Shown in pieces: positions 1 through 10,489 of a DNA stretch of 64,000 bases. The stretch comes from Mantis religiosa. Its lineage: Eukaryota; Arthropoda; Insecta; Mantodea; Mantidae. The notes beneath the pieces were generated by a model. That model did not search any database. It was not told the DNA's origin and saw only the letters and a list, made by a program, of their open reading frames with translations. Numbering within the stretch: position 1 is the first letter of the stretch; every line of letters starts with the position of its first letter. The stretch is taken from positions 177,865,209 through 177,929,208 of the forward strand of contig CM060953.1 in NCBI GenBank assembly GCA_030765055.1, in the 5' to 3' direction. Position numbers and translations under genes: made by a program.

Positions 1-576
1 TATCATTGCATTCACTTCGGTAAAAATGAAATACTAAACTCCAAATAATTATTGCAAACATCTTATACACACGAAACTCAATGTGATCGACACTGAAAGA
101 AAATTGCTATTGAATTACTCGATACTCGTAAACACCTAAATTATTCCTTAGTTTACATTCGGTGTGGTTATAGTTGCAGCGCTAAATTGTCAAATATCTT
201 CCTTACGGTGTATACAAACGATAAGAATGGTATAATATAAAGTGCTGCCATCAGGTGTAAAACTTCTAAAACAATGATACCACAATTTTCCTTGCCAGTA
301 ATTCCAAACCATTATCAATATACAGTCAATGCTGATATCTGACGAGAGATTTTTAAACTATTAATCGCTTCCTGTGAATTTAGTGAAATTGTCCTTGGAG
401 AATATACTTACCGGTTATCATGTAACTATGGCTTTGAAGGAATATGCAAATTTATTAAATGGGGAGGGGAGTAAATGAGGAACAAGGAATTGCTTAAATC
501 ATCTTAGGATTGCGTAATGTCACTGCCCTGCAATATTTATAATAACACTAGAAAGTAATTGTTCTTTCACATTAGC
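1..576. repeat. Inverted-arm segment of the composite repeat unit (partial unit at left edge)
   Basis: No gene. The stretch matches 9900-10,480 almost base for base, and more loosely 42,590-43,140 and 54,440-54,990. Shared landmarks are the CACGAAACTC block, the TACTCGATACTCGTAAACAC block and the GGCTTTGAAGGAATATGCAAAT region. It breaks off near 576, inside the CTTTCACATTAGC landmark, where gypsy-like DNA begins. In intact units a tRNA-like stretch follows at this point, so the break marks the insertion or rearrangement that brought in gypsy copy 1. Confidence 0.8.
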
Positions 577-589
577 CAGCTAAAGGCAG

Positions 590-1310
590 GAAGCTGAAAG
601 ATTTGAAGGCCGACGCGCCGGGACGCGACACAACATCTGCGCGCGTCAATCCTCCGAAGTATGACGGCGCGTCAAAATTTTAAGTCTTCCGCCGCCAGTT
701 CGACACAGTGGCCAGGCACAACAGATGGTCACCGGAGGAGGAAGCCACACAGTTAATAGCCAGCCTCTAGCCAGCCAGCCGCGGAAGTCCTAAACGCGGT
801 GCAGACAACGGCGGCGCCCAAGGACATCTGGGAGGCCCTGGAGAATCGTTTCGGGAACCACCGCTTAGGCGCAGCATACCGCAGCCAGCTAAAGGCACGG
901 TCAGAGCAGCCGGGCGAGACGCTGCAGGAGTTCGACATAGCGATTGAGCAGCTGGCTAGCAAGGCCTTGGTTGACCTACCACTGGAGTCCGTATCCCGGG
1001 AAGCCGCCTACAACTTTGTCGGCGGGGTACGTGACACGGAGATTCGTCAGTGTCTAATGCTCGGCGATTATAAAACCATCCACGAGGCGCTAACGGCAGC
1101 ATTAAGGATGGAGGCGGCCAAGGTAACAGCTATCCCGCCGTCGAGAACGAGGAGTGTGCGATACGCCGCAGACAAAAGACCAGCCAAGGGACGCCGGCGA
1201 ACACCTAGTACCTGTGTTGGGGGTGTGGACAGCCCGGGCACCTGCAGAGAGACTGCCCACACCAGGAAGAGAAGCCGGAAGTTCGAGTAAGGCCCGGCGT
1301 GGAAGGGGGC
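590..1310 (+). pseudogene. gag: Gag of gypsy copy 1 (partial, broken)
   Basis: Covers the C-terminal half of Gag; the coiled-coil N-terminus present in copies 2 and 3 is missing. The best open piece (799-1290) carries the retrotransposon capsid-like segment, with the block AYRSQLKARSEQPGETLQEF and the following VSREAAYNFV. An in-frame TAA lies near 680, where the other copies read through. One base is missing just before the CCHC zinc knuckle (about 1210), so the knuckle is read out of frame. In life such a protein packages element RNA in virus-like particles; this copy cannot make it. Confidence 0.85.
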
Positions 1311-1397
1311 ACGTCGGCGCCATCACCACCATCCCCTCGAGTGACACTGCGCGCCGTCAGCCGGCGGATGGATGACAGCCTCATCCTGGACGGTTAG

Positions 1398-2141
1398 GTG
1401 AGAGGGAAGCCGTGCCGCGTGCTGGTGGACACTGGGGCAGCCGTGACCATCATCAGACCTGACGTGGCGAATGGTTTGCCGACGAGGAAGCCGAGCCGAC
1501 CATACCAGCTTGTCACGGCATCGGGCGACACCTTGCCTGTGGAGAAGGAGGCCCTGCTGGAGCTGACTTTGGGACGGAGTGCCGTGCGTCTGTGGGTGTT
1601 CGTCGCGAAGGTGGCTGAGGAGGTGATTCTGGGACTGGATGCCCTCAGGAGCCATGAGGCGACGGTCGACGTCGGCAAGAAGGTCCTGCGGCTCAACGGA
1701 GAAGAGGTTATACTCCGTCAACCAGAGGAGTGCCTTGGAATTTGCAGGGTCGTCTTGGACGAAGGCGTGGTTGTCCCCGCGAGGAGCGAGGTGGTGGTGA
1801 CGGCGCGACTGGAAGGCCAGGGAACCAGGAACATGATGCTGGACCCGAAGACGCCTGTTCACGTACTATGTGTAGCCAGGCTGCCGTGCCGAGGGGAGAG
1901 GCCAGTGAGACTGCTAAATCCAACGGACACCGATCACGACGTCTAGACCGGGACGGAGTTGGGAACGTGCGAGCCCGTGGTAAGCGTAACAGCAATCGCC
2001 AAGACGCAGGAGCCGGTGCCGACGCAAAACCTGGGGCCCCGGCTAGAAGGCTTGCTGGAGAGGGCGGCCGACCACCTTACAGCAGAGCAACTGGAGAAAT
2101 TTCGACTACTGCTAAGACGATACCAGCGCGTCTTCAGCTGA
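1398..2141 (+). pseudogene. pol: Protease and linker region of gypsy copy 1 pol
   Basis: The aspartic-protease active site reads LVDTGAAVTII near residues 8-18 of the open piece that starts at 1398. The conserved ILGLDALRSH follows about 55 residues later, as in pepsin-like retroelement proteases. A TAG just upstream (about 1396) replaces a sense codon seen in copy 2. Further stops near 1944 and at 2139 (TGA where copy 2 has CAA) break the link to reverse transcriptase. Confidence 0.85.
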
Positions 2142-2171
2142 GGTGATAGTGACTACGGCCGCACGGACAAA

Positions 2172-3542
2172 GTGCTTCACCGCATCGACACCGGAGACGC
2201 CCGGCCTATTCGGCAACTACATAGACGCGTTCCGCTGGCGAAGGGAGGGGCGGTACGAGACATGCTAGAGGGCATGAGATCCAGGGGAGTGATTGAAGAG
2301 TCTGACAGCCCTTGGTGTTTCCCTGTAGTCTTGGTGACGAAGAAGAACGGCGAGCTGCGCTTCTGCATAGACTACAGAAAGCTGAACGCTGTCACCCGGA
2401 AGGACTGTTTTCCCTTACCCCGGATTGACGACACGCTGGACACGCTAGCTGGTGCACAGTGGTTCTCGGCCCTGAACCTGAAGTCGGACTACTGGCAGGT
2501 AGCTCTAGACCCGAGAGACAAGGAGAAGACCGCAATCTCGACGGGCCAAGTGCTCTGCCAGTTCACGGTTATGCCCTTTGGCCTCTGCAACGCACCACCT
2601 TCCAACGTCTAATGGAGTCAGTGATGAGAGGACTGACATTACGCATGCCTGCTACACTTGGACCACATCATCTTCGTCGGCAAGACGTTCGAAGACCATC
2701 TGGAAAACCTGAGCAAAGTCCTACAGAGACTGCAGGCGACCAACCTGAAACTGAACGCGAAGAAGTGCCGGCTGTTCCGCAAGGAAGTGAACTACTTGGG
2801 CCACATAGTCTCAGCAACCGGAGTGGCCACAGATCCGGAGAAAACAGAGGCTGTGAGAGATTGGCCTCGCCCAAAGGATAAGAAAGAGTTGCGCAGTTTC
2901 CTGGGGCTGTTCAATTATTACTGCTGCTTCATAAAAGGGTTCTCCAACATCGCAAAACCCCTCACCCGCTTGAAAGAGGAACACCGGCCTTATGTGTGGA
3001 CGGAGGACGCCGAAAGCGCTTTCCAGCACCTAAAGGAGACCCTGTGCAGTGCTACAATTTTGAGTTTCCCACAAGCGGGTGGCGCCTTCATTGTGGACAC
3101 CGACGCTAGCGACCATTGCATTGGAGGTGTCCTACCGCAGATCCAGGACGGCCATGTGCGGGTGATAGCCTACTACTGCAAGATGCTATCCAAGGCAGAG
3201 AAGAACTATTGCGTCACCCGACGAGAGCTCCTGGCGGTGGTAAAGACCTTGGAGCACTTCCACAAGTACCTGTACGGTCAGCCATTTCACCTGAGGACTG
3301 ACCACTCCACCCTAACCTGGCTATTAAGCTTTAAGAACCTGGAAGGCAAGACAGCACGTTGGGTTCAGAGGCTGCAGGAGTACGACTTCACCTCGGAACA
3401 TTGCAGAGGGAAGAGCCACGGTAACGCGGACGCTATGTCCCGAAGACCCTCTCCAGAAGAGTGCGGCCAATGCACAAGGGTGGAGGAGAAGGATCGTGCC
3501 GCAGCAGTTCAAGTAGTCACGGCAGTGCCTGCGGCTGGCTGA
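2172..3542 (+). pseudogene. pol: Reverse transcriptase and RNase H of gypsy copy 1
   Basis: Two overlapping open pieces, 2172-2612 and 2658-3542. The first has the fingers/palm blocks SPWCFPVVLVTKKNGELRFC and MPFGLCNAP. The second runs from the catalytic region through the connection (ELRSFLGLFNYY) to RNase H (VDTDASDHCIGG, RRELLAVVK, LRTDHSTLTWL). The palm motif that reads YLDD in copy 2 is degraded to HLDH here, losing a catalytic aspartate. A frameshift near 2605 separates the pieces. The enzyme would be inactive even if the frame were intact. Confidence 0.9.
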
Positions 3543-3550
3543 GATAGCTC

Positions 3551-4853
3551 GTGCCAGAGGAGGGAGCTGCTGTCGGACGCAGACTTGGGGCCACTCTTGA
3601 GGGAAGTGCAGGCAGGGACGAGACCAACCTGGGCGGACATCGCACCAAGGAGCGCCACCTACAAGACTTACTGGATCAATGGGACTCGTTGAAGACCAGA
3701 GAGGGTGTGCTGTTCCGGATATGGGAATCACCCGATGGGAAGACGCAGAGAGAACAGTTGGTACTTCCCCGGAGTAAGGTCCCGGAAGTCTTGGAAGAAG
3801 TGCATGCCCGTACTTCAGGAGGACACCTGGGAGCGAACCGGACGATAGACAAACTACGACAGCGCTACTACTGGCTGAATCTCCGAGCAGACGCTAAGAG
3901 ATGGTGCCGTCAGTGTCACGTGTGCGCAGCGAGTCGCGGCCCCCAGACTAGGAACCGGGGTCGCATGCAACAGTACAACGTAGGAAATCCATTCGAACGG
4001 AGTCGCCGTTGACATTGCTGGACCGTTCCCAATATCCGACCGAGGCAACAACTACCTAATGGTGGTCGTGGACAACTTCACCAAGTGGCCGGAGGTGTAT
4101 GCCATTCCGAACCAAGAGGCAAGGACAATCGCAGACTGGCTCGTGGAGCAAGTGTTTTGCCGATTTGGGGTACCATTAGAGCCGCACAGTGATCAATGCA
4201 CCAATTTTTAGTCCAGCGTGATGAAGGAGGCACTTGAGAGACTTGGGGTTAACAAGAACCGCCCAACACCTCTACATCCCCAGTCGGATGGCATGGTCGA
4301 GAGGTACATCAAGACCTTAGAGCAACACTTGAGGAAGATCGTGGCCAACAATCAGCGAGACTGGGACGTCAAGGTGCCACTGTTCTTGCTGGTCTACCGC
4401 TCATCAACACACGACACCACGGGTACCACGCCAGCCAGCTTAATGTTCGGCCGAGAGTTACGCCTCCCCTGTGACCTGGCTTTTGATAGCCCTCCGGGGG
4501 TGAAACAGCCAGTGACCGAGTATGTGGAGAACCTGGTGGACCACCTCTACGACATGCACGAGATAGCTCGCCAGAACATCCAGAAGGCGAGCCACCGCAT
4601 GAAAACCCGATACGACAGGCAAGACAACAGCCAAGGGTTCCAGTAAGGTGACCTGGTCTGGTTGTACCGCCCGATCCGGACCAAGGGACGCTGCCCCAAG
4701 CTTCAGCAGCCATGGCAAGGACCGTACCGTTTGGTGAAGAGGATTAACGACGTGGTCTACCGCATCCAGAAGGTGCCCCGAGGAACAATGTTGGTGGTAC
4801 AACTAGATCGCCTGGTCCGCTACGATGGCGCTGTTCGGGACGACCAGATTTGA
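3551..4853 (+). pseudogene. pol: Integrase of gypsy copy 1
   Basis: The zinc-binding HHCC region is at about 3800-3930 (GGHLGANRTIDKL then CHVCAASRG). The core follows, with the second catalytic aspartate region near 4190 and VERYIKTLEQHL near 4290. Breaks include a frameshift at about 4005, a TAG near 4210 (TTTTTAG) and a TAA at 4644 where copy 2 has CAA. The last piece (4662-4853) is the C-terminal DNA-binding tail and is about 29 bases longer than in copy 2. Confidence 0.85.
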
Positions 4854-4892
4854 GGAGGGAGCAGTGTTACCCAAGCGGCGGACTCACGATGT

Positions 4893-5105
4893 AAATGAAA
4901 GTGGCAATGATAATGGAGATTTCAGGGGCTTGCCTAAGAGAGGAGCTGCTAAAAGTTGTGGTCGATGGTGTTGAAGATCGGAAAGAATTTATAATCGGAA
5001 GTGTCTGGCCTGAGGGGAGGGCACCTTGGCCTCAGGTATCTATAGATTGCTTATGCCGGGAAAACGGGAATGTTATCCCGGGCTCCAGAAATTCGGTCCA
5101 AAAAA
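4893..5105 (+). pseudogene. Inverted half of a Crypton-type tyrosine recombinase fragment with degenerate H2 hairpin
   Basis: On the plus strand this encodes a piece ending in SGACLREELLKVVVDGVEDR, the recombinase core segment that the other copies (16,480, 29,000, 40,990, 52,850) encode on the minus strand. It is therefore inverted relative to the array. It continues into a degraded H2 hairpin (about 5055-5083) and the CTCCAGAAATT flank. The break lies at the same internal point where the other half resumes at 5314, so one fragment has been cut and one side flipped. The family call rests on the A-C/G-RREEL type motif of Crypton tyrosine recombinases. Confidence 0.65.
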
Positions 5106-5139
5106 CAAAATAGGCTAGGGTAAAAGGCTTAGGCTTTTT

Positions 5140-5313
5140 ATTTATTTTTTTTTTTTTTTTGATATACCTGGTGCCGGTACAATGGACCCGGCTTACAGGC
5201 TCTACATTTGCATTATATTACATTTTCAGTTTTTGTTGGTTTTGACGTCATGGCTTTACATAAAGCCTATACGGCGTCCCTTTATGGGCGCACCGAGAAC
5301 AGCTTTCATTACC
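5140..5313 (-). mobile_element. 3' tail of a Jockey-like LINE (minus strand)
   Basis: The T-run at 5142-5160 is the poly(A) tail read from the other strand. The next 120 bases match the reverse complement of the 3' UTR of the full-length LINE at 50,180-50,330. Shared features are the CTGGTGCCGGTACAATGG block, the CCCGGCTTACAGGCT block and the region around the TTCTCGGTGCG end. No coding sequence remains. It separates the two halves of the broken Crypton fragment. Confidence 0.75.
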
Positions 5314-5913
5314 ACTTTAAATAATAAGTACTTTTTATCAGGAGCATCATTCATAAACTTTGTTACATCCTCCATCGAAAATACTTTTGATCTCTTCGTA
5401 CGATGTCCAACACTTTTCCTTTTGAACAAGCACACTAACAGTGAAACTTTCAATATCACAAACTTCCTGGACTCTTTATTTTACAACTTCTTAGTACAAA
5501 ATACGCCAATATGTTCCTTTGAATATTTACACTATGAATAATTTACCAACACATAGTTCTGTATAGATTTTGTTAACATTAATTGATGACATCCAGCTTG
5601 CCACACCTCTTCTATTTCATCATCACTGCATCTATCGCCTAAAAATTTCTCCATAATCAGAAATAAACGCTCAGTCAAATTCGTTTTATACGTTTAACAA
5701 AAATAATATAGCGGTATCACTAACATATACTATTCCTCGGTACAAACACATACAGGCAATAAGAAAATATTTTGCTTTGGATCTTAATCAAAGGGTGTGA
5801 GAGAGAACGCATCTTAGGGTTAATTATAAATATAATTATTCCAGGAAACAGCGCAAGCGCTTTCCCAGAATCCAAAAATTCCAATATGGAAAATTACCAG
5901 GTTTGGAAGGTAC
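5314..5913 (-). pseudogene. Second half of the broken Crypton recombinase fragment, plus H2-like hairpin
   Basis: Minus-strand coding between about 5440 and 5314 carries the segment with DVTKFMNDAPDKKYLLFKV, matching the other Crypton copies just upstream of the REEL motif. The rest (5440-5800) is AT-rich unit DNA with no reading frame of note. At 5839-5870 a reverse-orientation hairpin (TTCCAGGAAACAGCGC against GCGCTTTCCCAGAA) is a further variant of the H2 module. It precedes the target duplication of the LINE at 5914. Confidence 0.6.
5839..5870 (-). repeat. H2-type hairpin variant (reverse orientation)
   Basis: The stem pairs TTCCAGGAAA with TTTCCCAGAA, with a CA bulge and an inner GCGC/GCGC stem. 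Two positions become G-T wobble pairs compared with the other copies. The flank CCAAAAATT is the reverse of the AATTTTTGG that precedes every H1/H2 hairpin. Confidence 0.6.
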
Positions 5914-6400
5914 TTTTTTTTCGAGTGGAGGAAAATGCATTTACGCACTAGCCCCGGGATCGGAGTGTGGGACTCCTCTGACGGAGAGAGATCCGTCAGC
6001 CCTACCCACTAAAAAACCTCCACCGGTGAGAATTCGGGAGAGGAAGTGCAGCAGTACCGCTATTGCACCTGCGGATTCTGGGAGAGGATATTACGGCCGG
6101 GCAAAGCCTAGGCCGGGTGAGGATGGCGCCAGGACACAAGCATGACCAAGGTCCTACTTGCGACCTTGGAAATTCAGATGTGGAATTGGTTTATGTAGTA
6201 TTGTTGTGCCTCGGGACGGAGGCATCGTCTTACAAGATATCTGTGAGGTCCTGAAACATAAGGACGGTGTCATTAATTGTTAGTGCTTAAGAATAAGTTT
6301 AAGATATCAGGCCAGGAGCGGCACTGAGTCTGGCGTCAATTTGTTAGGTATTGGTTTACATGCATTCAATGTGAAAATGGATATATTTAATGTAACTTAA

Positions 6401-7675
6401 CTAAATAACAACCAAATATTTTGGACATATGCTCAGGATTGAGTATGGTCCCTCAGCCGGGTTTGGTGTGAAGACCTTCTCAAGTGTGGCAGCAAATACC
6501 TCAGCTTTGGCCTGGGGAGTTTCTGCAACAGTGTTGTCATGTATGAGTGGTGGTATGTTTGTTTTAGCTCTGGTTAGGCACTTAGCTATACGCCAAACAG
6601 AGTTAGAGTTCGGATTTAAGCTCGCGAGAGTTTGATTCCACTGGTTTGATACAAATTCCCTAGTTCGGGCCATTACGGCCTCTCTGGCATCAAGGTAGTC
6701 TTGTTTATGTAAAGGATTTCGCGTTCGTTGCCATTTACGTCTTAGTCTGTTCCTATTCTGATGTAAGATTTTTATGTCTAACGGATATTGGGCGTTTACT
6801 GATGGTGTAAATTTTTGTGGGACACAGGTTGTGGTTGCTACCTTAATTGCCAATCCGAGTTTGGATACAGCTTCGTCGTGTTGCTGTGGTGAAATAATTT
6901 CGTTTTCCGGTAAGTATCTTTCTAAAATGTTATTGAAGTCTTCCCAATTGACTAAATTATAATTCAGTTTGGGGATTTCTTTCTTAAACTTCAAGGGAAG
7001 TGTGACCTCAAGGAGTACTGGCAAGTGATCAGATGTCAGTTCTTGCAGTACTGTGCATTCGATGTTAAAGGGTATATTGTTTAATATGGCTAAGTCTAAT
7101 ACGTCTGGGGCGTGATTGTTAACATGAGGTATGTGGGTGGGCTCATCGGGCCCCACAATAAGAAAGTTAGTGTTGTTGATATAATTTAGTAGTTTAGTCC
7201 CTTGAGGATTGGGGTTTGTACTGTGCCACAAATAGTGCTTACAGTTGTAGTCCCCTGCCGCTATTACTCTTGGTCCTAACTGCATAATTTTTTGGACATC
7301 TTCGGTGTCGATGTCACCTGGTGGGTTGTATATAGCTACTAATATGATCTCTGTACTGAAGGTGCTAATCTTTACTGCAGTCGCTTCTAGGCGGTTTAAT
7401 GGGGGTATATGTACTTGATAGTGACTGATGCTAGTTTGTATTGCTATTGCTGTCCCCCCTCCCCTACGATTACGATCGGTTCTGAAAATAGCATAGTTTG
7501 GTATTGAGAATTTATCTACGTCCCCTAAATGGGTTTCGTTTAATAGGGCTACTTGTATTGAGTTGGCGTGAAGAAAGTCTGTTAAATCTTTGCGTTTACG
7601 GCGTATTCCCTGGCAGTTCCAGTGTATTGTTCGTAATGTGTCTGTTTCAGCCATGGCTGTAGCTGTGTAGGTCAT
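6401..7675 (-). CDS. LINE ORF2 remnant: apurinic-type endonuclease domain
   Basis: 424 residues, open. It is an exonuclease/endonuclease/phosphatase-fold nuclease that would nick target DNA to prime LINE insertion. Visible motifs: IHWNCQGI near residues 18-25, LLNETHL near 44-50, RRGGGTAIAIQTS near 70-82, the catalytic AGDYNCKHYLW near 140-150, and TSDHLPVLLEV near 218-228. After about residue 410 the frame leaves recognisable LINE protein and ends in unrelated sequence, the scar of the internal deletion that removed reverse transcriptase. The first ATG is at 7675; ORF1 ends 130 bases upstream. Confidence 0.85.
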   Translation of the reverse strand: MTYTATAMAETDTLRTIHWNCQGIRRKRKDLTDFLHANSIQVALLNETHLGDVDKFSIPNYAIFRTDRNRRGGGTAIAIQTSISHYQVHIPPLNRLEATAVKISTFSTEIILVAIYNPPGDIDTEDVQKIMQLGPRVIAAGDYNCKHYLWHSTNPNPQGTKLLNYINNTNFLIVGPDEPTHIPHVNNHAPDVLDLAILNNIPFNIECTVLQELTSDHLPVLLEVTLPLKFKKEIPKLNYNLVNWEDFNNILERYLPENEIISPQQHDEAVSKLGLAIKVATTTCVPQKFTPSVNAQYPLDIKILHQNRNRLRRKWQRTRNPLHKQDYLDAREAVMARTREFVSNQWNQTLASLNPNSNSVWRIAKCLTRAKTNIPPLIHDNTVAETPQAKAEVFAATLEKVFTPNPAEGPYSILSICPKYLVVI

Positions 7676-7804
7676 TCAGAAGTTCAAGTAGCCAGTTTAG
7701 TGTGAGTGTGCTGTCTGTACCCTGTTCTAAACAAGCCCCGAACATTGCTAGGTGTTCCTCAACATAATTCTTGGGAAGTGAGTCTCTGGGCAGACCCAGG
7801 ACGT

Positions 7805-9094
7805 TCAGCAGTTTTGCCAATGCTGCTTCATTGCCTTTATGTCCCTTACCGCGGAGGGGGAGCGACTTTGTGGCAGGAGGGTGAAGCCCTCTGGCCCTGT
7901 TCTGTTGGACTTTGTGTGTGTGTGTGTGCTTGGAGGATTGGGGCGTCGCTCAAGACCTGCTGGGCCCTCCTCGGTGGCAGGCCGGGGAGCCACAGCTGCA
8001 GGGGGCTCGGCTAACGGGGCTGGTCGCTGTCGACCTCTAGTATCCCTAATGAGCCACCCTGCGTTTTCCGTCCTAGCGGCAGCCTTAGCATACGTTTTAG
8101 GTGGCAACGAGGGGGGTCCCTGTGGCTGCGCGCGGACTTGAGGCATACTTTTAGTGCACTCTGCGCGATATAAAGTGCAACCGCGCCAAGTTGCACCGTG
8201 GCCCTTCTGGCCGCACAACACGCAGAGCCGTTCCGCGGGCGGAACGGAGCACGTACCTGATGGGTGTGGTCCTGTGCATTTGGCGCATACCCAGGATGGG
8301 GACCTACATTCACTTTGCAGGTGCCATAGTCTCTGGCATTTTCTGCATTGTTTAGGTTCGGGGTCTGATCGGTACCTTTCTACCCTGATTCGAAAATGTC
8401 CTAGGTGTGTGAGTCCTAAAATTTTGGTTTCAGTGTCGGGGGTCCCTGCCACCTCTATGAGGAACATCGGCAGGGTGGTGCGCTGCCAATTACGTTTCCT
8501 CATTTGGACAGCTCTCAGCGCCTCTATCCCTAAGACGGCCAGGTCTTCCTTAATCTCGTCACTGGTGATTTCGGCGTACAATCCTTTGAGTACGAATCTA
8601 GCTGTCCTATCTTGGGGGTGAGGCAACAGGTAGAAATGTACGCCGGCTTGCTTGAGGTATTCTACGAAACTTCCGTAGTCACTCAAGCATTGCAATTTAA
8701 CCATAAAATCACCACTGTTCCTAGCTATGGATACTGTGTATGTGTGTACTGGTTTGAGGCAGTCGAAGTCTCGTGTAATCTTTCTTATGTGTGTTGCCTG
8801 GCCTTTGTTGATCATGACCGGCGCCAGGTCAGATCTTTTAGTGTTAAGTGTATCTGTGGGTTCAATGTGTGGTGTGTCTGCGTTTGGTTTGTTGTCCTTA
8901 GAGGTGCTGGCAACTGGAGAGGATGAGGTGGTTGCCACCGGTGAGGTGGGAATGGTTGGTGCGGTTTCTTTGGTGTTTGAAGTGTTTGGAGTGTCCACAG
9001 GAGCAGGTGTATTCGGTTTTTTTGTGGATTTGCCACGTAGCGTCCTGGTGGTAGTCTTTGGTGAAGTCGTGGGTGTTTTGGAGTTCCCTGCCAT
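7805..9094 (-). CDS. LINE ORF1: nucleic-acid-binding Gag-like protein with zinc knuckles
   Basis: 429 residues, fully open. The N-terminal 90 residues are Thr/Pro/Ser-rich and probably disordered. Residues about 120-245 form the region found before the knuckles in Jockey-clade proteins (PRE_C2HC-like), with FVLKGLYAEIT near 167-177. Three CCHC-type knuckles follow: CRKCQRLWHLQSEC at about 250-263, CAKCTGPHPSGTC, and CVLCGQKGHGATWRGC. The C-terminal tail is Pro/Arg-rich. Its family role is binding LINE RNA and assembling the ribonucleoprotein. With the endonuclease it is the intact part of this LINE. Confidence 0.9.
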   Translation of the reverse strand: MAGNSKTPTTSPKTTTRTLRGKSTKKPNTPAPVDTPNTSNTKETAPTIPTSPVATTSSSPVASTSKDNKPNADTPHIEPTDTLNTKRSDLAPVMINKGQATHIRKITRDFDCLKPVHTYTVSIARNSGDFMVKLQCLSDYGSFVEYLKQAGVHFYLLPHPQDRTARFVLKGLYAEITSDEIKEDLAVLGIEALRAVQMRKRNWQRTTLPMFLIEVAGTPDTETKILGLTHLGHFRIRVERYRSDPEPKQCRKCQRLWHLQSECRSPSWVCAKCTGPHPSGTCSVPPAERLCVLCGQKGHGATWRGCTLYRAECTKSMPQVRAQPQGPPSLPPKTYAKAAARTENAGWLIRDTRGRQRPAPLAEPPAAVAPRPATEEGPAGLERRPNPPSTHTHTKSNRTGPEGFTLLPQSRSPSAVRDIKAMKQHWQNC

Positions 9095-9483
9095 GTTGTT
9101 AATGAGTGAGTATGCTGTGTGTATTTGTGTGTGCGTGTGCGTGAGTATGGGGCTTAAGCCTAATAGAGTAAGAGGAAAAGAAGAGAGGAAGAGAGAAAGA
9201 GCTGTTAGCGAGCGCTAAAAAGCCCGGAAAAACAGAGGGTCGAACCCGCAGGCGCTTAAGCGAGTCTTGCGACTGCTTGCTATGACCGTGTTTTCCTACT
9301 CGTCTAATCAACTAAGCGCTATACTCAGAGAGCAAGCGAAAGGCTTTGGTTTACACCACGGCAATGCCGAGCCGCTCCAACGATGGCTGCTTCTTTGCAG
9401 CGGACCGCTTCTTCTTGCTTCTGAGACTGCTCTGGTAGCTGGTAGATGTGTTCACGTCGAAGTCTCCGCCGCAACTGAAAAGC
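9095..9483 (-). other. LINE 5' UTR
   Basis: Non-coding stretch between the element's 5' end and the ORF1 start. It includes a CA/GT-rich patch (9115-9150) and a purine-rich patch (9170-9205). No reading frame is supported. Confidence 0.6.
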
Positions 9484-9491
9484 GAAGGTAC

Positions 9492-10480
9492 ACAAGAGCG
9501 TACTGTTCTTAAAGCACTAAATGTACACTTTTGTTGCAGTGGTGAAAACTTCCCTACGTGCAGAAAATGTAAAAACCTTCTTAAAAGTAATACCACTTCC
9601 TTTATAACTTCGGTAACATGATGCCCTTGAGAAAACACAACTACCTGGCAACTATTAAAGGATACCTCATCCGAAATCGAATTACATTTCCAATACTGTA
9701 TTATATTTCCTGTGCTGCCATCTCTGTATTTCGTCTCCAAGTTCAAGAGAAGGGAGACACTGCCATCTGTAAGAACTAGCACCAGAATATGTTCTATACG
9801 GGAAATCTAAAAACTACGTTAATCTGAAAAAGGTTAATATTCTGTATTTATTATCTGTTAATTTTGGAAGTGGTAAAAGTCGTTATTTTCAAATAGCATT
9901 GCATTCGTTCCGATTAAAGTGTAATGCTAACCTCCAACTAACTACTACAAACGCCTTAGACACACGAAACTCAATCTGTTCGACAATCTGAAAGAAAATT
10001 GCTATTGAATTACTCGATACTCGTAAACACCTCGATTATTCCTTAGTTTACATTCGGTGTGGTTATAGTTGCAGCGCTAAATTGTTAAATATCTTCCTTA
10101 CGGTGTATACAAACGATAAGAATGGTAGAATATAAAGTGCTGCCATCAAGTGTACAACTTCTAAAACAATGATACCACAGTTTTATTTGCCAGTAATTCC
10201 AAACCATTATCAATATACAGTTAATGCTGATGTCTGACGAGAGATTTTTAAACTATTAAGCGCTGCATGTGAATGTAGTCAATTTGTCCGTGGGGGAATA
10301 CACTTACCGGTTATCATGTAACTATGACTTTGAAGGAATATGCAAATTTATTAAATGGGGAGGTGAGTGAATTAAGAACGAAACATTGCTTAACTCATCG
10401 TAGCGTTCCGTAACGTCACTGCCCAGCACGGTTTACAGTAACAGTAGAAAGTAATTGTTCTTTCCATTTGCCCTGTGTAG
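9492..10480. repeat. Inverted arm of the composite unit
   Basis: No gene. It runs from CTTAAAAGTAATACCACTTCC through the GTGCTGCCATCTCTGTATTTCGTC block (about 9713) to the CACGAAACTC block (about 9966), then copies the 1-576 sequence. Read on the minus strand it matches the forward arms (for example 52,180-52,640), so forward and reverse arms form long imperfect inverted repeats around the Crypton interval. Confidence 0.8.
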
Positions 10481-10489
10481 CACTAGGTT

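Larger units (their letters stand above)
577..4890 (+). mobile_element. Ty3/gypsy LTR retrotransposon, copy 1: 5'-truncated and dead
   Basis: Gag-pol remnant collinear with the complete copy at 31,260-36,835. It lacks the 5' LTR, the primer-binding site and the first part of gag. Order: gag, DTGA protease, reverse transcriptase, RNase H, HHCC/DDE integrase. The 3' end keeps the polypurine tract (GAGGAGGGAGCAG, 4853-4865) and about 30 bases resembling the LTR start, then joins an inverted Crypton fragment. Several stop codons and frameshifts make it a fossil. It is clearly more damaged than copy 2, so probably older. Confidence 0.9.
5914..9483 (-). mobile_element. Jockey-like LINE, internally deleted, with 8-bp target duplications
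   Basis: The element is flanked by GAAGGTAC at 5906-5913 and 9484-9491. The 3' end (left side) starts with an eight-T run, i.e. a short poly(A). The 5' end begins GCTTTTCAGTTGCGGC on the minus strand; a TCAGT-like start is common in this clade. It carries a 5' UTR (9483-9095), ORF1 (9094-7805), an ORF2 reduced to its endonuclease (7675-6401), and a 3' UTR. The reverse transcriptase and everything between endonuclease and 3' UTR are missing, so the copy is non-autonomous. Confidence 0.85.

Noticed and set aside
5182..5541. 119-codon plus-strand frame
   Set aside because: It runs across the junction of a LINE 3' UTR and the Crypton fragment and has no family signal.
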